Assembly: GCA_047621345.1 (NCBI GenBank) | Contig: JBLHLW010000012.1 | Location: 15,158-79,157, forward strand | Source of the DNA: Actimicrobium sp047621345 | GTDB lineage: Bacteria > Pseudomonadota > Gammaproteobacteria > Burkholderiales > Burkholderiaceae_D | Reading direction: 5' to 3' | Length of the DNA: 64,000 nt | Part shown: piece after piece, positions 51,335-59,161 of the stretch | Numbering within the stretch: the first letter of the stretch is position 1 | Layout of the letters: the number at the start of each line of letters is the position of its first letter | Translations under genes and position numbers: made by a program | Notes under the pieces: model-generated | What the model was told of the DNA's origin: nothing | Database searches by the model: none | Seen by the model: the letters and a program-made list of their open reading frames with translations, nothing else

Positions 51335-52375
51335 GTGCTTCGACTTCGTCCATGTGTCGCATTACTCGGCACTCTCCTGCTGCAATCGTGCAGTACGCTG
51401 GTGCCCACACAGGAGCTGGCATTCCAGCCCGTGCTGCGTATTCAGCACTCTCAGGAGCAGGCCGCAACGTACTACCAGATTGGTAAATACCATCAGGAGC
51501 GGGGTGAATTTCCGCGCGCGTTAGCGGCTTATACCCAGTCGATATTTCTTGATAGTAAACAACTGGACGCACGCAGCGCCATCGCCAGCATCGATTCGCA
51601 GCAGGGTCGTTTGCTCGAAGCAGAGGCGGCTTTCCTGGGGTTGATGATCGACTTCCCGATGGTGGCGCAGCCCGTGAACAACCTCGGTTATGTGTACTAC
51701 CTCGAAGGAAAATATGCCGATGCGGTGAGCATCTTTCAGCGCGCATTGGCGCTCGACAGGTCAAACAAAAAGACCCGTAACAACCTCGACATGGCGCGCA
51801 CGGCGCTGGCTCTGCTCAACGCCCCGGCGACTGTGAAGCTGGCAACGACGTCTCTCGCACTGCAAGGGCAACCGGCGTCATCGTCACTATTAGCCGTTCC
51901 AGCAGGACCGCTTGCGGGCTCCGGGCGTATGGAGGTGGTCCAACTTGCGCCGGCTGAGTATGAGCTCAAGCTGCGCGGTGGCGCGATGCAGTCAGCGCCA
52001 GGTGTAGCCGTGGCGCTCGGGGTGGCAACGGAAACAGCAAGAGCCTGCAACGTTGAAATTGCTAACGGTAATGGCGTCACCGGCATGGCGAGGCAAGTCC
52101 GGCAGGCACTTGTAAAACAGGGTATCGCAGTAAGTCGACTGACTAACGTCCGTCCGTATCGCCAGACTGAAACCGAAATTCAGTACCTTGCTGGCTACGA
52201 GCGCGAAGCGGCTGCCCTGAAAAAAGCGCTGCTGAGCAAGTCCGTGTTGGTCGCGGTGTCACAACTCTCTGGCATGGCCGACGTGCGTCTGGTGCTGGGG
52301 AAAGATACGGTAACGCGGAGTGCGTTTTCTGGCGTGCAGGACAACGTCGCGTCGCTGGCATTGAATGCACAGTGA
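51335..52375 (+). CDS. tadD: TadD-like TPR lipoprotein with C-terminal LytR_C domain
   Basis: 346 residues. Lipobox LLQSC (Cys19), then TPR repeats (about 40-155: TYYQIGKYHQERGEFPRALA, PVNNLGYVYYLEGKYADAVS) and a C-terminal LytR_C-like domain (about 230-315: CNVEIANGNGVTGMARQVRQ). TadD proteins are TPR lipoproteins needed to assemble the secretin; the LytR_C extension, normally found on cell-wall proteins, is less usual and may bind the envelope. It is the last gene of the locus. Confidence 0.88.
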   Translation: MLRLRPCVALLGTLLLQSCSTLVPTQELAFQPVLRIQHSQEQAATYYQIGKYHQERGEFPRALAAYTQSIFLDSKQLDARSAIASIDSQQGRLLEAEAAFLGLMIDFPMVAQPVNNLGYVYYLEGKYADAVSIFQRALALDRSNKKTRNNLDMARTALALLNAPATVKLATTSLALQGQPASSSLLAVPAGPLAGSGRMEVVQLAPAEYELKLRGGAMQSAPGVAVALGVATETARACNVEIANGNGVTGMARQVRQALVKQGIAVSRLTNVRPYRQTETEIQYLAGYEREAAALKKALLSKSVLVAVSQLSGMADVRLVLGKDTVTRSAFSGVQDNVASLALNAQ

Positions 52376-52474
52376 GACTTAGCGCGATTGACGCGTCACC
52401 GTCGCATTGCCTCACGGCCGCGGCAATGACGGTTGCAGGGCACTGTAGCACCAGACTATTGATGACTACCATTT

Positions 52475-53398
52475 TCAGTGCAGCAGCCTGCACCCCTTCC
52501 ACGTCCCGCTTTTGACGAGATCTTCCACCACCTCCTTGCACAGCGCGATGACAGTACTGGTCGCTGGCGAGACCGATAGCGTGTTGCTCGAGCACAGATA
52601 CACATCCCGTGCAAAACCGGCGCCTATCGAATGCATTTCAATTTGCTGGTTCAAGATTTCTTCATGGGCCGCCGAGTAGGGCAGGACGGTGGCGGCCAGT
52701 CCGGCCCGTACCGCTGGAATCAGAATCGCCGAGGTACTGGCTTCGCCAAACAAGTTGAGGTTCAGGTGGGATTTCAAGAAGGAATGCTCCAGCCGTGAGC
52801 GCAAGGTGTTTGGCGCACTCGGCAGGATCAGCGGAAATTCGGCAATCTTCTTGAACGAGACGGCCTTCTTTCCGGTGATCGTACCGGGATAGGTCATCAG
52901 ATAGAGCTCTTCACGAAACAACGGAGAAAATTCGATGTCCTTGGGCTTTTGCGGATCCGGCACCAGCGAAAAATCCACCCGTCCATGGCGCACCAGCGCA
53001 ATCAGGTCGGCGCTGGGGACATCGACCAGTTCCAGCACGATAGACGGATAGCGCTCCTTGACAAAGCGCATCAAGCGCAGCGCCAGTAGCTTGGCGGTAC
53101 TCGACGGCATGCCGACCGAGACGTTGCCGGTTACATCACCATCACTTTTTGATAGCAGGATGCGGGTATTGTCGACCTGTCGCAGGATGGTCTTGGCATG
53201 CCGGTACAGCAAATCGCCTTGCGGTGTGGCCTGGATACCGCGTGAACTCCGACTCAATAGCGCCACCCCGAGTTCCTCTTCCAGCAGCGTGATCTGCTGG
53301 CTCAAGGCCGGTTGGGCAATGTGCAGGCCTTCGGCCGCGCGGGTCATGTTTTGTGCTTCAACGATCTTGACGAAATAATTCAGTTGTTTCAGGTTCAC
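52475..53398 (-). CDS. LysR-family transcriptional regulator
   Basis: 307 residues: N-terminal winged HTH (2-60; LNYFVKIVEAQNMTRAAEGL, HIAQPALSQQITLLEEELG) and a periplasmic-binding-like effector domain (about 90-295; SVGMPSSTAKLLALRLMRFV). It resembles the CbbR/NAC/TsaR-like group. It is divergent from the CaiB-TRAP-hydratase genes, which it likely regulates through the palindrome at 53455. A decayed relative of its 3' part is found at 35.1-35.3 kb. Confidence 0.92.
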   Translation of the reverse strand: MNLKQLNYFVKIVEAQNMTRAAEGLHIAQPALSQQITLLEEELGVALLSRSSRGIQATPQGDLLYRHAKTILRQVDNTRILLSKSDGDVTGNVSVGMPSSTAKLLALRLMRFVKERYPSIVLELVDVPSADLIALVRHGRVDFSLVPDPQKPKDIEFSPLFREELYLMTYPGTITGKKAVSFKKIAEFPLILPSAPNTLRSRLEHSFLKSHLNLNLFGEASTSAILIPAVRAGLAATVLPYSAAHEEILNQQIEMHSIGAGFARDVYLCSSNTLSVSPATSTVIALCKEVVEDLVKSGTWKGCRLLH

Positions 53399-53454
53399 GT
53401 GGATCTCCTCTGCGTTCGCACCGCGTCATCATCTGATGTGTCGCGTATTTGAGC

Positions 53455-53471
53455 CATAAGATTATCTTATG
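53455..53471. promoter_or_regulatory. LysR-type operator palindrome (T-N11-A)
   Basis: CATAAGATTATCTTATG is a perfect palindrome around a central T and contains T-N11-A (T 53457, A 53469). It lies 56 bp upstream of the lysR start and 91 bp upstream of the CoA-transferase gene, as expected for an LTTR recognition site. Confidence 0.8.
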
Positions 53472-53562
53472 CTGCGGTCAGAAAACGGTATTTCCAACAA
53501 CCCGGATTACTGCCTAGACTCCTTGCAAACAGATAAAAAGTTCATCAAGGAGACCCGCTGAC

Positions 53563-54762
53563 ATGACATTACCTCTTTCCGGCATCAAGGTGCTCGACCT
53601 GACCCGCGCATTGTCCGGTCCCTTTTGCTCAATGATCCTGGCCGATCTGGGCGCCGAAGTCATCAAGGTAGAACCGATTCCCAACGGTGACATGATCCGT
53701 CAGTGGGGACCGTTCGATCAGGACATCAGCGTCTATTACCTCAGTGCCAACCGCAACAAAAAAGGCATTGGTGTCGACTTCCGTCAGGCCGAAGGACTGG
53801 CACTGATCAAGGAGCTGGCACTCAAATCCGATATCGTCATCGAAAATTTCAAGGTCGGCACGATGGAGTCGATGGGGCTGGGTTTCGACGAATTACGTGC
53901 CATCCGTCCCGAGCTGATTGTCGGCTCCATCTCCGGTTTCGGCAGCACTGGTCCGGCGCGAGACTGGCCCGGTTTTGACCAGATTGCGCAAGGCTATTCG
54001 GGTTTCATGAGCCTGACCGGCACACCCGAATCCGGTCCTACCCGGGTCGGTACGGCCATCGGTGATCTGACCTCCGGCATGTGGGTGGCGATGGGGGTGA
54101 TGGCGGCGTATATCGAACGTCAGCGCAGTGGTCTTGGCCAGCATGTCGAAACCTCGTTGCTGGCGAGCCTGCTCGGTTTGCTCAGTGTGCAGGGGCAGCG
54201 TTACCTCAGTGTGGGCGAGGTGCCGCAACCGTGCGGCAATGTGCATCCGGTCATCGCTCCTTACGGCACCTTCGAGACCGCCGACGGTCCGCTCAACTTG
54301 GCACCGGCGACGCACGACATGTGGGTTCGCCTGTGCGATGTACTGGAATTACCGTCGCTGACGACCGACCCGCGCTTCAAGGCCAATGCCGAGCGCATGC
54401 AGAACCGCTTGGCGCTCAAGGAATTACTCGAGTCCAGTCTGCGCAAAAAGAGTCGCATGGCTTGGACGCCGCTGATGATCGCCGCGGGGATTCCTGCCGG
54501 ACCGATCAATTCCCTCGACGATGTTTTTGCTGACGAACAGGTCATCGCCTGCAAGCTCGTCGAGACGGTTGAGCATCCGATATTGGGAATGCTCAAACAA
54601 GTCGGATTACCCATCAAGCTAGCGGCCACCGCGCAGGGTTCGGTGCGCAGTGCCCCGCCAATGCTTGGCCAGCATACCGAAGAAGTACTAGCCGCTTACG
54701 GCCTGTCGCCAGAGGCGATACGGGAATTAATCAAAAAGAAAGTGGTGTTCCAACGTAGTTGA
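53563..54762 (+). CDS. CaiB/BaiF (class III) CoA-transferase
   Basis: 399 residues, full length. PLSGIKVLDLTRALSGPFCS at the N-terminus, the GVDFRQAEGLALIKELA region, the presumed catalytic Asp near 168 (TAIGDLTSGMW) and GLGQHVETSLLASLLGLLSV match the family. It transfers CoA between carboxylates such as succinate and an incoming acid. First gene of the LysR-controlled set. An AAGGAGA-type site precedes ATG 53563. Confidence 0.93.
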   Translation: MTLPLSGIKVLDLTRALSGPFCSMILADLGAEVIKVEPIPNGDMIRQWGPFDQDISVYYLSANRNKKGIGVDFRQAEGLALIKELALKSDIVIENFKVGTMESMGLGFDELRAIRPELIVGSISGFGSTGPARDWPGFDQIAQGYSGFMSLTGTPESGPTRVGTAIGDLTSGMWVAMGVMAAYIERQRSGLGQHVETSLLASLLGLLSVQGQRYLSVGEVPQPCGNVHPVIAPYGTFETADGPLNLAPATHDMWVRLCDVLELPSLTTDPRFKANAERMQNRLALKELLESSLRKKSRMAWTPLMIAAGIPAGPINSLDDVFADEQVIACKLVETVEHPILGMLKQVGLPIKLAATAQGSVRSAPPMLGQHTEEVLAAYGLSPEAIRELIKKKVVFQRS

Positions 54763-54861
54763 CTGAGTTACTGAGTACGTCACTGAGGGCCGCGAGCATG
54801 ACGACGGTGTTGTTGTCCGTCGGATGTGCACGCGTTATAAAAAATACGAATGGAGACAAGC

Positions 54862-55848
54862 ATGAAAATCAAGAATCTGGTGGTTCTGGCAGCGGCTGTA
54901 CTGACCATGGGCAGTGTGCATGCCGACACGCTGAAATTGACGCATCAATGGCCGCAGGGCGATGGGCGCGACAAGGGTGCGCGGCATTTTGTCGAGGAAG
55001 TGACCAAGCATGATCCGTCCTTCAAGTTCCGGATCTATCCGGGTGCGTCGCTGATCAGTAATCCGCTCAAGCAGATTGATGCGCTGTCCAATGGCTCGGT
55101 CGATTTGTCGATTTTTCCGCTGATTTACGGAGTCGGCAGGGCACCTGAATTTTCGATCACGATTTTGCCGGGCGCGATCAACAGCGTGCAGGATGCGATG
55201 CGCTTCAAGGGAACCGATTACGAAAAGCGGCTGCAGGAAATCGCCGAGAAGCAGGGGTTTCATATCCTGACCTGGTGGTGGACCGAAGGCGGCATTGCCA
55301 ATCGCGTGCGTCCGATTACGACGCCCGATACGGTCAAGGGTCTCAAATTCCGTGGTGCCGATCGCACCATCGACACGATGCTCAAACAGGCCGGCGCATC
55401 GGTGTTTGCGATGCCTTCCACCGAGTTGTACAACGCGATGCAAACCGGTGTACTTGATGGCTTGATGACGTCGTACGAAAGCCTGATGAGCATGCGTCTG
55501 TATGAGCAGGTCAAGTACGCGACGCTGGGCGGGGATTACACAATGTTCGTGGTGTTCCAGCCATTGGTCATGTCGAACAAGGCATGGAATGCACTGACCC
55601 CGGCGCAAAAGAAAATTTTCGAGCAGGCCGCCGATGCAACGCAAGCCAATTTTAATGCTGAGCAGGACAAGCTCAAGGCAGACGTAGTCGCCAAATTCAA
55701 GGCAGCCAAAGTGGACGTGCATCAGATGACGCAGGCCGAGTACAAGCAATGGCTGGAGTTGTCCAGAAAGACCGCTTGGGTAGATTACGCCAGCATCAGT
55801 CCGGAAGCCAAAGGCTTGCTGGATGCCGTGGAAAAGCTCAGTAAATAA
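54862..55848 (+). CDS. TRAP transporter solute-binding protein, DctP type
   Basis: 328 residues with signal peptide (MKIKNLVVLAAAVLTMGSVH, cut before DTLKL). The DctP-fold signature is visible: KFRIYPGASLISNPLKQIDA, then GLKFRGADRTIDTMLKQAGA with the conserved arginine, and a C-terminal lobe. It binds a carboxylate in the periplasm. ATG 54862 follows TGGAGAC by 4 nt; an upstream in-frame ATG (54850) precedes the ribosome site and is not used. The adjoining CoA-transferase suggests the ligand is activated as a CoA ester. Confidence 0.92.
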   Translation: MKIKNLVVLAAAVLTMGSVHADTLKLTHQWPQGDGRDKGARHFVEEVTKHDPSFKFRIYPGASLISNPLKQIDALSNGSVDLSIFPLIYGVGRAPEFSITILPGAINSVQDAMRFKGTDYEKRLQEIAEKQGFHILTWWWTEGGIANRVRPITTPDTVKGLKFRGADRTIDTMLKQAGASVFAMPSTELYNAMQTGVLDGLMTSYESLMSMRLYEQVKYATLGGDYTMFVVFQPLVMSNKAWNALTPAQKKIFEQAADATQANFNAEQDKLKADVVAKFKAAKVDVHQMTQAEYKQWLELSRKTAWVDYASISPEAKGLLDAVEKLSK

Positions 55849-55859
55849 AGCTTAAAAAA

Positions 55860-55890
55860 AGCGCGGCGGTCCGTTCTGGTCCGCTGCGCT
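55860..55890 (+). promoter_or_regulatory. Stem-loop between dctP-type and dctQ-type genes
   Basis: AGCGCGGCGG (55860-55869) pairs with CCGCTGCGCT (55881-55890; one G-U) around 11 nt. There is no T-tract on the plus strand. This placement usually protects the binding-protein mRNA 3' end and lowers expression of the permease genes. Confidence 0.6.
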
Positions 55891-55917
55891 TCACGAGAAA
55901 AAATACGGAGACAAGAC

Positions 55918-56403
55918 ATGCATTATTTTAATCGCTGGGTCACCCGCGTCAGTAACGCCTTGGGCGTTGTCGCCGCCGGGCTGATCCTGGCGGCGACACT
56001 GATCATCACCTGGATGGTCTTCAAACGCAGTATCGGCATGCAGAATTCCTGGGAGCTGGAGCTCTCGATCGAGCTGATGATTGGCGCAATTTTCCTCGCC
56101 TCGCCGTTCACGCTGGCCACCGGCGGCCACGTCAAGATGGATTTGCTCGAAGCGATCCTGCCCGAGGTTCTCAAACACAAACTCGCGTTCCTCGCCAAGC
56201 TAGCCGGCTGTCTGATTTGCCTGTACCTCGGCTGGGAAGGACTGCGCATGGCGCAGCATGCTTTTGTCACCGGAGAGCGGGCGCTGGGTATCTGGCAGCC
56301 GCTGTCATGGCCCAAATACGCGACCATACCGGTCGGCATGTTCATGACTGCCTTGCAGTACGTGAGCACGATGCACAAGGAGGCCACATCATGTCAGAAC
56401 TAG
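55918..56403 (+). CDS. TRAP transporter small permease, DctQ type
   Basis: 161 residues and four helices, a typical DctQ (MQNSWELELSIELMIGAIFL). Start ATG is preceded by GGAGACAAG. It overlaps the DctM gene by 13 nt, consistent with a paired membrane complex. Confidence 0.92.
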   Translation: MHYFNRWVTRVSNALGVVAAGLILAATLIITWMVFKRSIGMQNSWELELSIELMIGAIFLASPFTLATGGHVKMDLLEAILPEVLKHKLAFLAKLAGCLICLYLGWEGLRMAQHAFVTGERALGIWQPLSWPKYATIPVGMFMTALQYVSTMHKEATSCQN

Positions 56404-57707
56404 AAATTGGTGCGGTACTGTTTTTCGCGACGTTCGCCGTGCTGTTCTCGGGCATACCGATTTCATTCGGGTTGATTCTGGTGTCGATCGCTTTTCTGTA
56501 TTTTTTTGGTGATGAAGGCGGCTTGTCAACAATCCCTTATACCTTCGTCGGTGAACTGTCTAATTTTGCGCTGTTGACCATCCCGCTTTTCGTGCTGCTG
56601 GGCTGCACGATCGGTGCGTCGCGTGCTGGCAAGGATCTCTACGAATCGCTGCATCGCTGGATGTGCAAAATACCCGGTGGTCTCGTCATCGCCAATATTT
56701 TTGGCTGTGGTCTGTTTGCCGCAATGTGCGGCTCCAGTCCGGCCACGGCGGCGGCGATCGGACGCGTTGGCATTCCCGAAATGATCCGGCGCAATGTCTC
56801 GCCGCGCCTGGCCACCGGGGCTATTGCTGCCGGCGGTACGCTCGGTATCCTGATCCCGCCATCGCTGACCTTCATCATTTACGGCATCGTTACTCACACG
56901 TCGATTGCGCGCCTGTTTCTGGCCGGCGTGATCCCCGGCATCATGCTGGTCATCCTGTTCGCCGCTTATGCCTGGGGTAGCAGCTATCGCCAGCTGCGCA
57001 ATCATCCGCAGCAAGTCATCGAGAACTACACCCTCAGCGAAAAAATGTCGGGCCTCATTCGCATCCTTCCTTTTTTGGCGATCATTATCTCGGTCACCGT
57101 GGTGATGTACGGTGGCTTTGCCACCCCGTCCGAAGTGGCTGCGATTGCCGCCTTTCTGGCGCTGGTGATGGTGGTGGTCGTGTACCGGACGTGGCGTTTG
57201 TCCGAGCTCTGGCTGATCATGCGCGAAGCCGTACGCGAATCCTGCATGATCCTGATGATCGTCGCCGGTGCTGCCGTCTACGCGTACATGATGTCTTACC
57301 TGTACATCACGCAAAGTCTGGCGGAGTGGATGTTCAGCTGGAATGTCGGCAACCTGCAATTGATCCTGATCCTCAATCTGTTCCTGCTGATCGCTGGATT
57401 TTTCCTGCCGGCGGTGTCCATCATACTGATGAGCATGCCGGTGATTCTGCCGGTGCTCATCCACAGCAATATCGATCTGGTCTGGTTTGCCGTGGTGATG
57501 ACGATCAATCTGGAAATTGGGTTGATTCATCCGCCGCTGGGACTGAACCTGTTCGTGATTCGCGGTGTCGCGCCGGACGTGTCGTTGCGCGACATCATGA
57601 TGGGATCGCTGCCGTTCGTTGGCATCATGGTCTGCTTCATCGGTTTGCTGACCGCGTTCCCTGGTATCGCGACCTGGTTGCCGACAACCTTGATGGGGCC
57701 GGGCTGA
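56391..57707 (+). CDS. TRAP transporter large permease, DctM type
   Basis: 438 residues and about twelve helices. Characteristic blocks: LLTIPLFVLLGCTIGASRAG, AAMCGSSPATAAAIGRVGIP, GGTLGILIPPSLTFIIYGIV and the final INLEIGLIHPPLGLNLFVI. ATG 56391 has AAGGAGG 6-8 nt upstream within the end of the DctQ gene. Confidence 0.93.
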   Translation: MSELEIGAVLFFATFAVLFSGIPISFGLILVSIAFLYFFGDEGGLSTIPYTFVGELSNFALLTIPLFVLLGCTIGASRAGKDLYESLHRWMCKIPGGLVIANIFGCGLFAAMCGSSPATAAAIGRVGIPEMIRRNVSPRLATGAIAAGGTLGILIPPSLTFIIYGIVTHTSIARLFLAGVIPGIMLVILFAAYAWGSSYRQLRNHPQQVIENYTLSEKMSGLIRILPFLAIIISVTVVMYGGFATPSEVAAIAAFLALVMVVVVYRTWRLSELWLIMREAVRESCMILMIVAGAAVYAYMMSYLYITQSLAEWMFSWNVGNLQLILILNLFLLIAGFFLPAVSIILMSMPVILPVLIHSNIDLVWFAVVMTINLEIGLIHPPLGLNLFVIRGVAPDVSLRDIMMGSLPFVGIMVCFIGLLTAFPGIATWLPTTLMGPG

Positions 57708-57798
57708 TAGATCAGGCTGACATGCCGGGCTGACATGTCGTCCCGGTACCGAAACTGAAGCCGGTTGCGACCGGCAATGACAAAGTAAAAAGGAAACA

Positions 57799-58566
57799 AT
57801 GTCCGACCAACACCAACACCAAGATCAAGACCAAGATCAAGGCCTGGCACCTGATCTCACGATCAACGAGACAGTGGCGACGATCACGTTGCGCCGACCC
57901 AGCCAGCACAACCGCCTCGCACCGGAAGATTGCGAGGTGATTCGCCGCTACTTGACGCAGCTCGACGCTACGCCGGGATTGCACCTGTTGATTCTGACGG
58001 GGACCGGCGTCAAAACCTTTAGCTCTGGCTACACGCTAGGGGCGATCCGGGATCAGCTCGACAGCCGCTTTGAAGACATGCTGGATCAGCTCGAACGGTT
58101 TTCCTTGCCGACGCTGTGCGTGCTCAACGGCAGCGTCTACGGCGGTGCGACCGATCTGGCGCTGTGCTGTGATTTCCGCATCGGCGTGCAGGGCAGTCGG
58201 ATGCTGATGCCGGCATCACGCATCGGTCTGCATTATTACCCCGGCGGGATTCGGCGCTACGTGACGGTATTGGGTCTTGCCGCATCCAAAAAACTTTTCC
58301 TCACGGCGCAGGCCGTTGGGGATCAGGAGATGTTGCGCATCGGTTTTCTCAACGAACTGGTTGCCACCGAAGCACTCGACACGGCAGTGCGCGCCTATGT
58401 GGACGCGATCCTTGCCTGCGAGCCCAAAGTGCTCGTGACCATGAAAGCTGATCTGATGGCCCAAGCGCAGGGTGTCGCCGTCGAGTCCGTGCTGCGCGGC
58501 CATTACGCGCACTCCCTGAAGTCGCCTGAACTGCTGGCCAGACTGGATGCGATGAATAAAAACTAG
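57799..58566 (+). CDS. Enoyl-CoA hydratase/isomerase family protein
   Basis: 255 residues with crotonase fold: LTGTGVKTFSSGYTLGAIRD (oxyanion-hole loop 1) and LNGSVYGGATDLALCCDFRI (loop 2). The catalytic glutamates of bona fide hydratases are not clearly conserved: the second loop has GGATDLA where a hydratase has GGGCELA, with Asp for Glu, so a hydrolase, decarboxylase or isomerase activity is also possible. An unusual N-terminal stretch (residues 3-15) is a run of His, Gln and Asp. Last gene of the LysR-linked cluster. Confidence 0.85.
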   Translation: MSDQHQHQDQDQDQGLAPDLTINETVATITLRRPSQHNRLAPEDCEVIRRYLTQLDATPGLHLLILTGTGVKTFSSGYTLGAIRDQLDSRFEDMLDQLERFSLPTLCVLNGSVYGGATDLALCCDFRIGVQGSRMLMPASRIGLHYYPGGIRRYVTVLGLAASKKLFLTAQAVGDQEMLRIGFLNELVATEALDTAVRAYVDAILACEPKVLVTMKADLMAQAQGVAVESVLRGHYAHSLKSPELLARLDAMNKN

Positions 58567-58575
58567 CGTAGTTGA

Positions 58576-58597
58576 TGCCGGGTTTTCATGGCCGGCA
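58576..58597. terminator. Stem-loop between convergent genes
   Basis: TGCCGG (58576-58581) pairs with CCGGCA (58592-58597), between the hydratase-family gene and the convergent DUF212 gene. The loop contains TTTT and no T-tract follows. Confidence 0.4.
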
Positions 58598-58607
58598 GGC
58601 AAATACC

Positions 58608-59033
58608 TCAGGGTAGCAACCGGCTAATCGCCAGTGCGATCAAGATGCCGGTGGCGATGCCACCGCAAATCTCGATTTTGGTATGGCCCATGCGCTCACG
58701 CAGCGGCTTGCGTTCGACGCTGCCTGCATTGGCTGTATTGAGCACATTGATGTGTTGCGCATGCTTTCCGACATGCTGGCGCAGGCTGTTGGCGTCGATT
58801 ATCACAATCACGGCGAGAGTCACCGCGATGCCGAATGCCGGGTGCGAGATGCCTTCGCGCAGGGCAATCATCGTCGCCATGCTGGTGACAACCGCGCTAT
58901 GGTTGCTTGGGAAGCCGCCATTGCCGATCAGGTCAAATGCCCAGCGGCGCGTGCGCATACTGTTGATCAGGAATTTGATCGGACCGACCAGGGTCCACGT
59001 AATCAATGGGGTTACTGCGTAGACAAGTGTCAT
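58608..59033 (-). CDS. DUF212 / divergent PAP2-family membrane protein
   Basis: 141 residues. FDLIGNGGFPSNHSAVVTSM, then ANSLRQHVGKHAQHIN and RERMGHTKIEICGG match the YuiD/DUF212 family, which retains the PAP2-like GGxPSxHS and H motifs (Asn replaces the Ser next to His). It may act on a phosphorylated lipid or polyprenyl substrate; no function is established. The start at 59033 has no clear ribosome site. Confidence 0.8.
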   Translation of the reverse strand: MTLVYAVTPLITWTLVGPIKFLINSMRTRRWAFDLIGNGGFPSNHSAVVTSMATMIALREGISHPAFGIAVTLAVIVIIDANSLRQHVGKHAQHINVLNTANAGSVERKPLRERMGHTKIEICGGIATGILIALAISRLLP

Positions 59034-59161
59034 CGGGTTGGTCTTTTAAGGTTGGATGCGGGAATGCTCTGGCGAACGCGTCCGACACAATAAACCTTTC
59101 CCCTGCGATGTGGGGCTGGCAATCACCAATTGGATTCTTTGACACGGCGTTGCGAAGGGAT

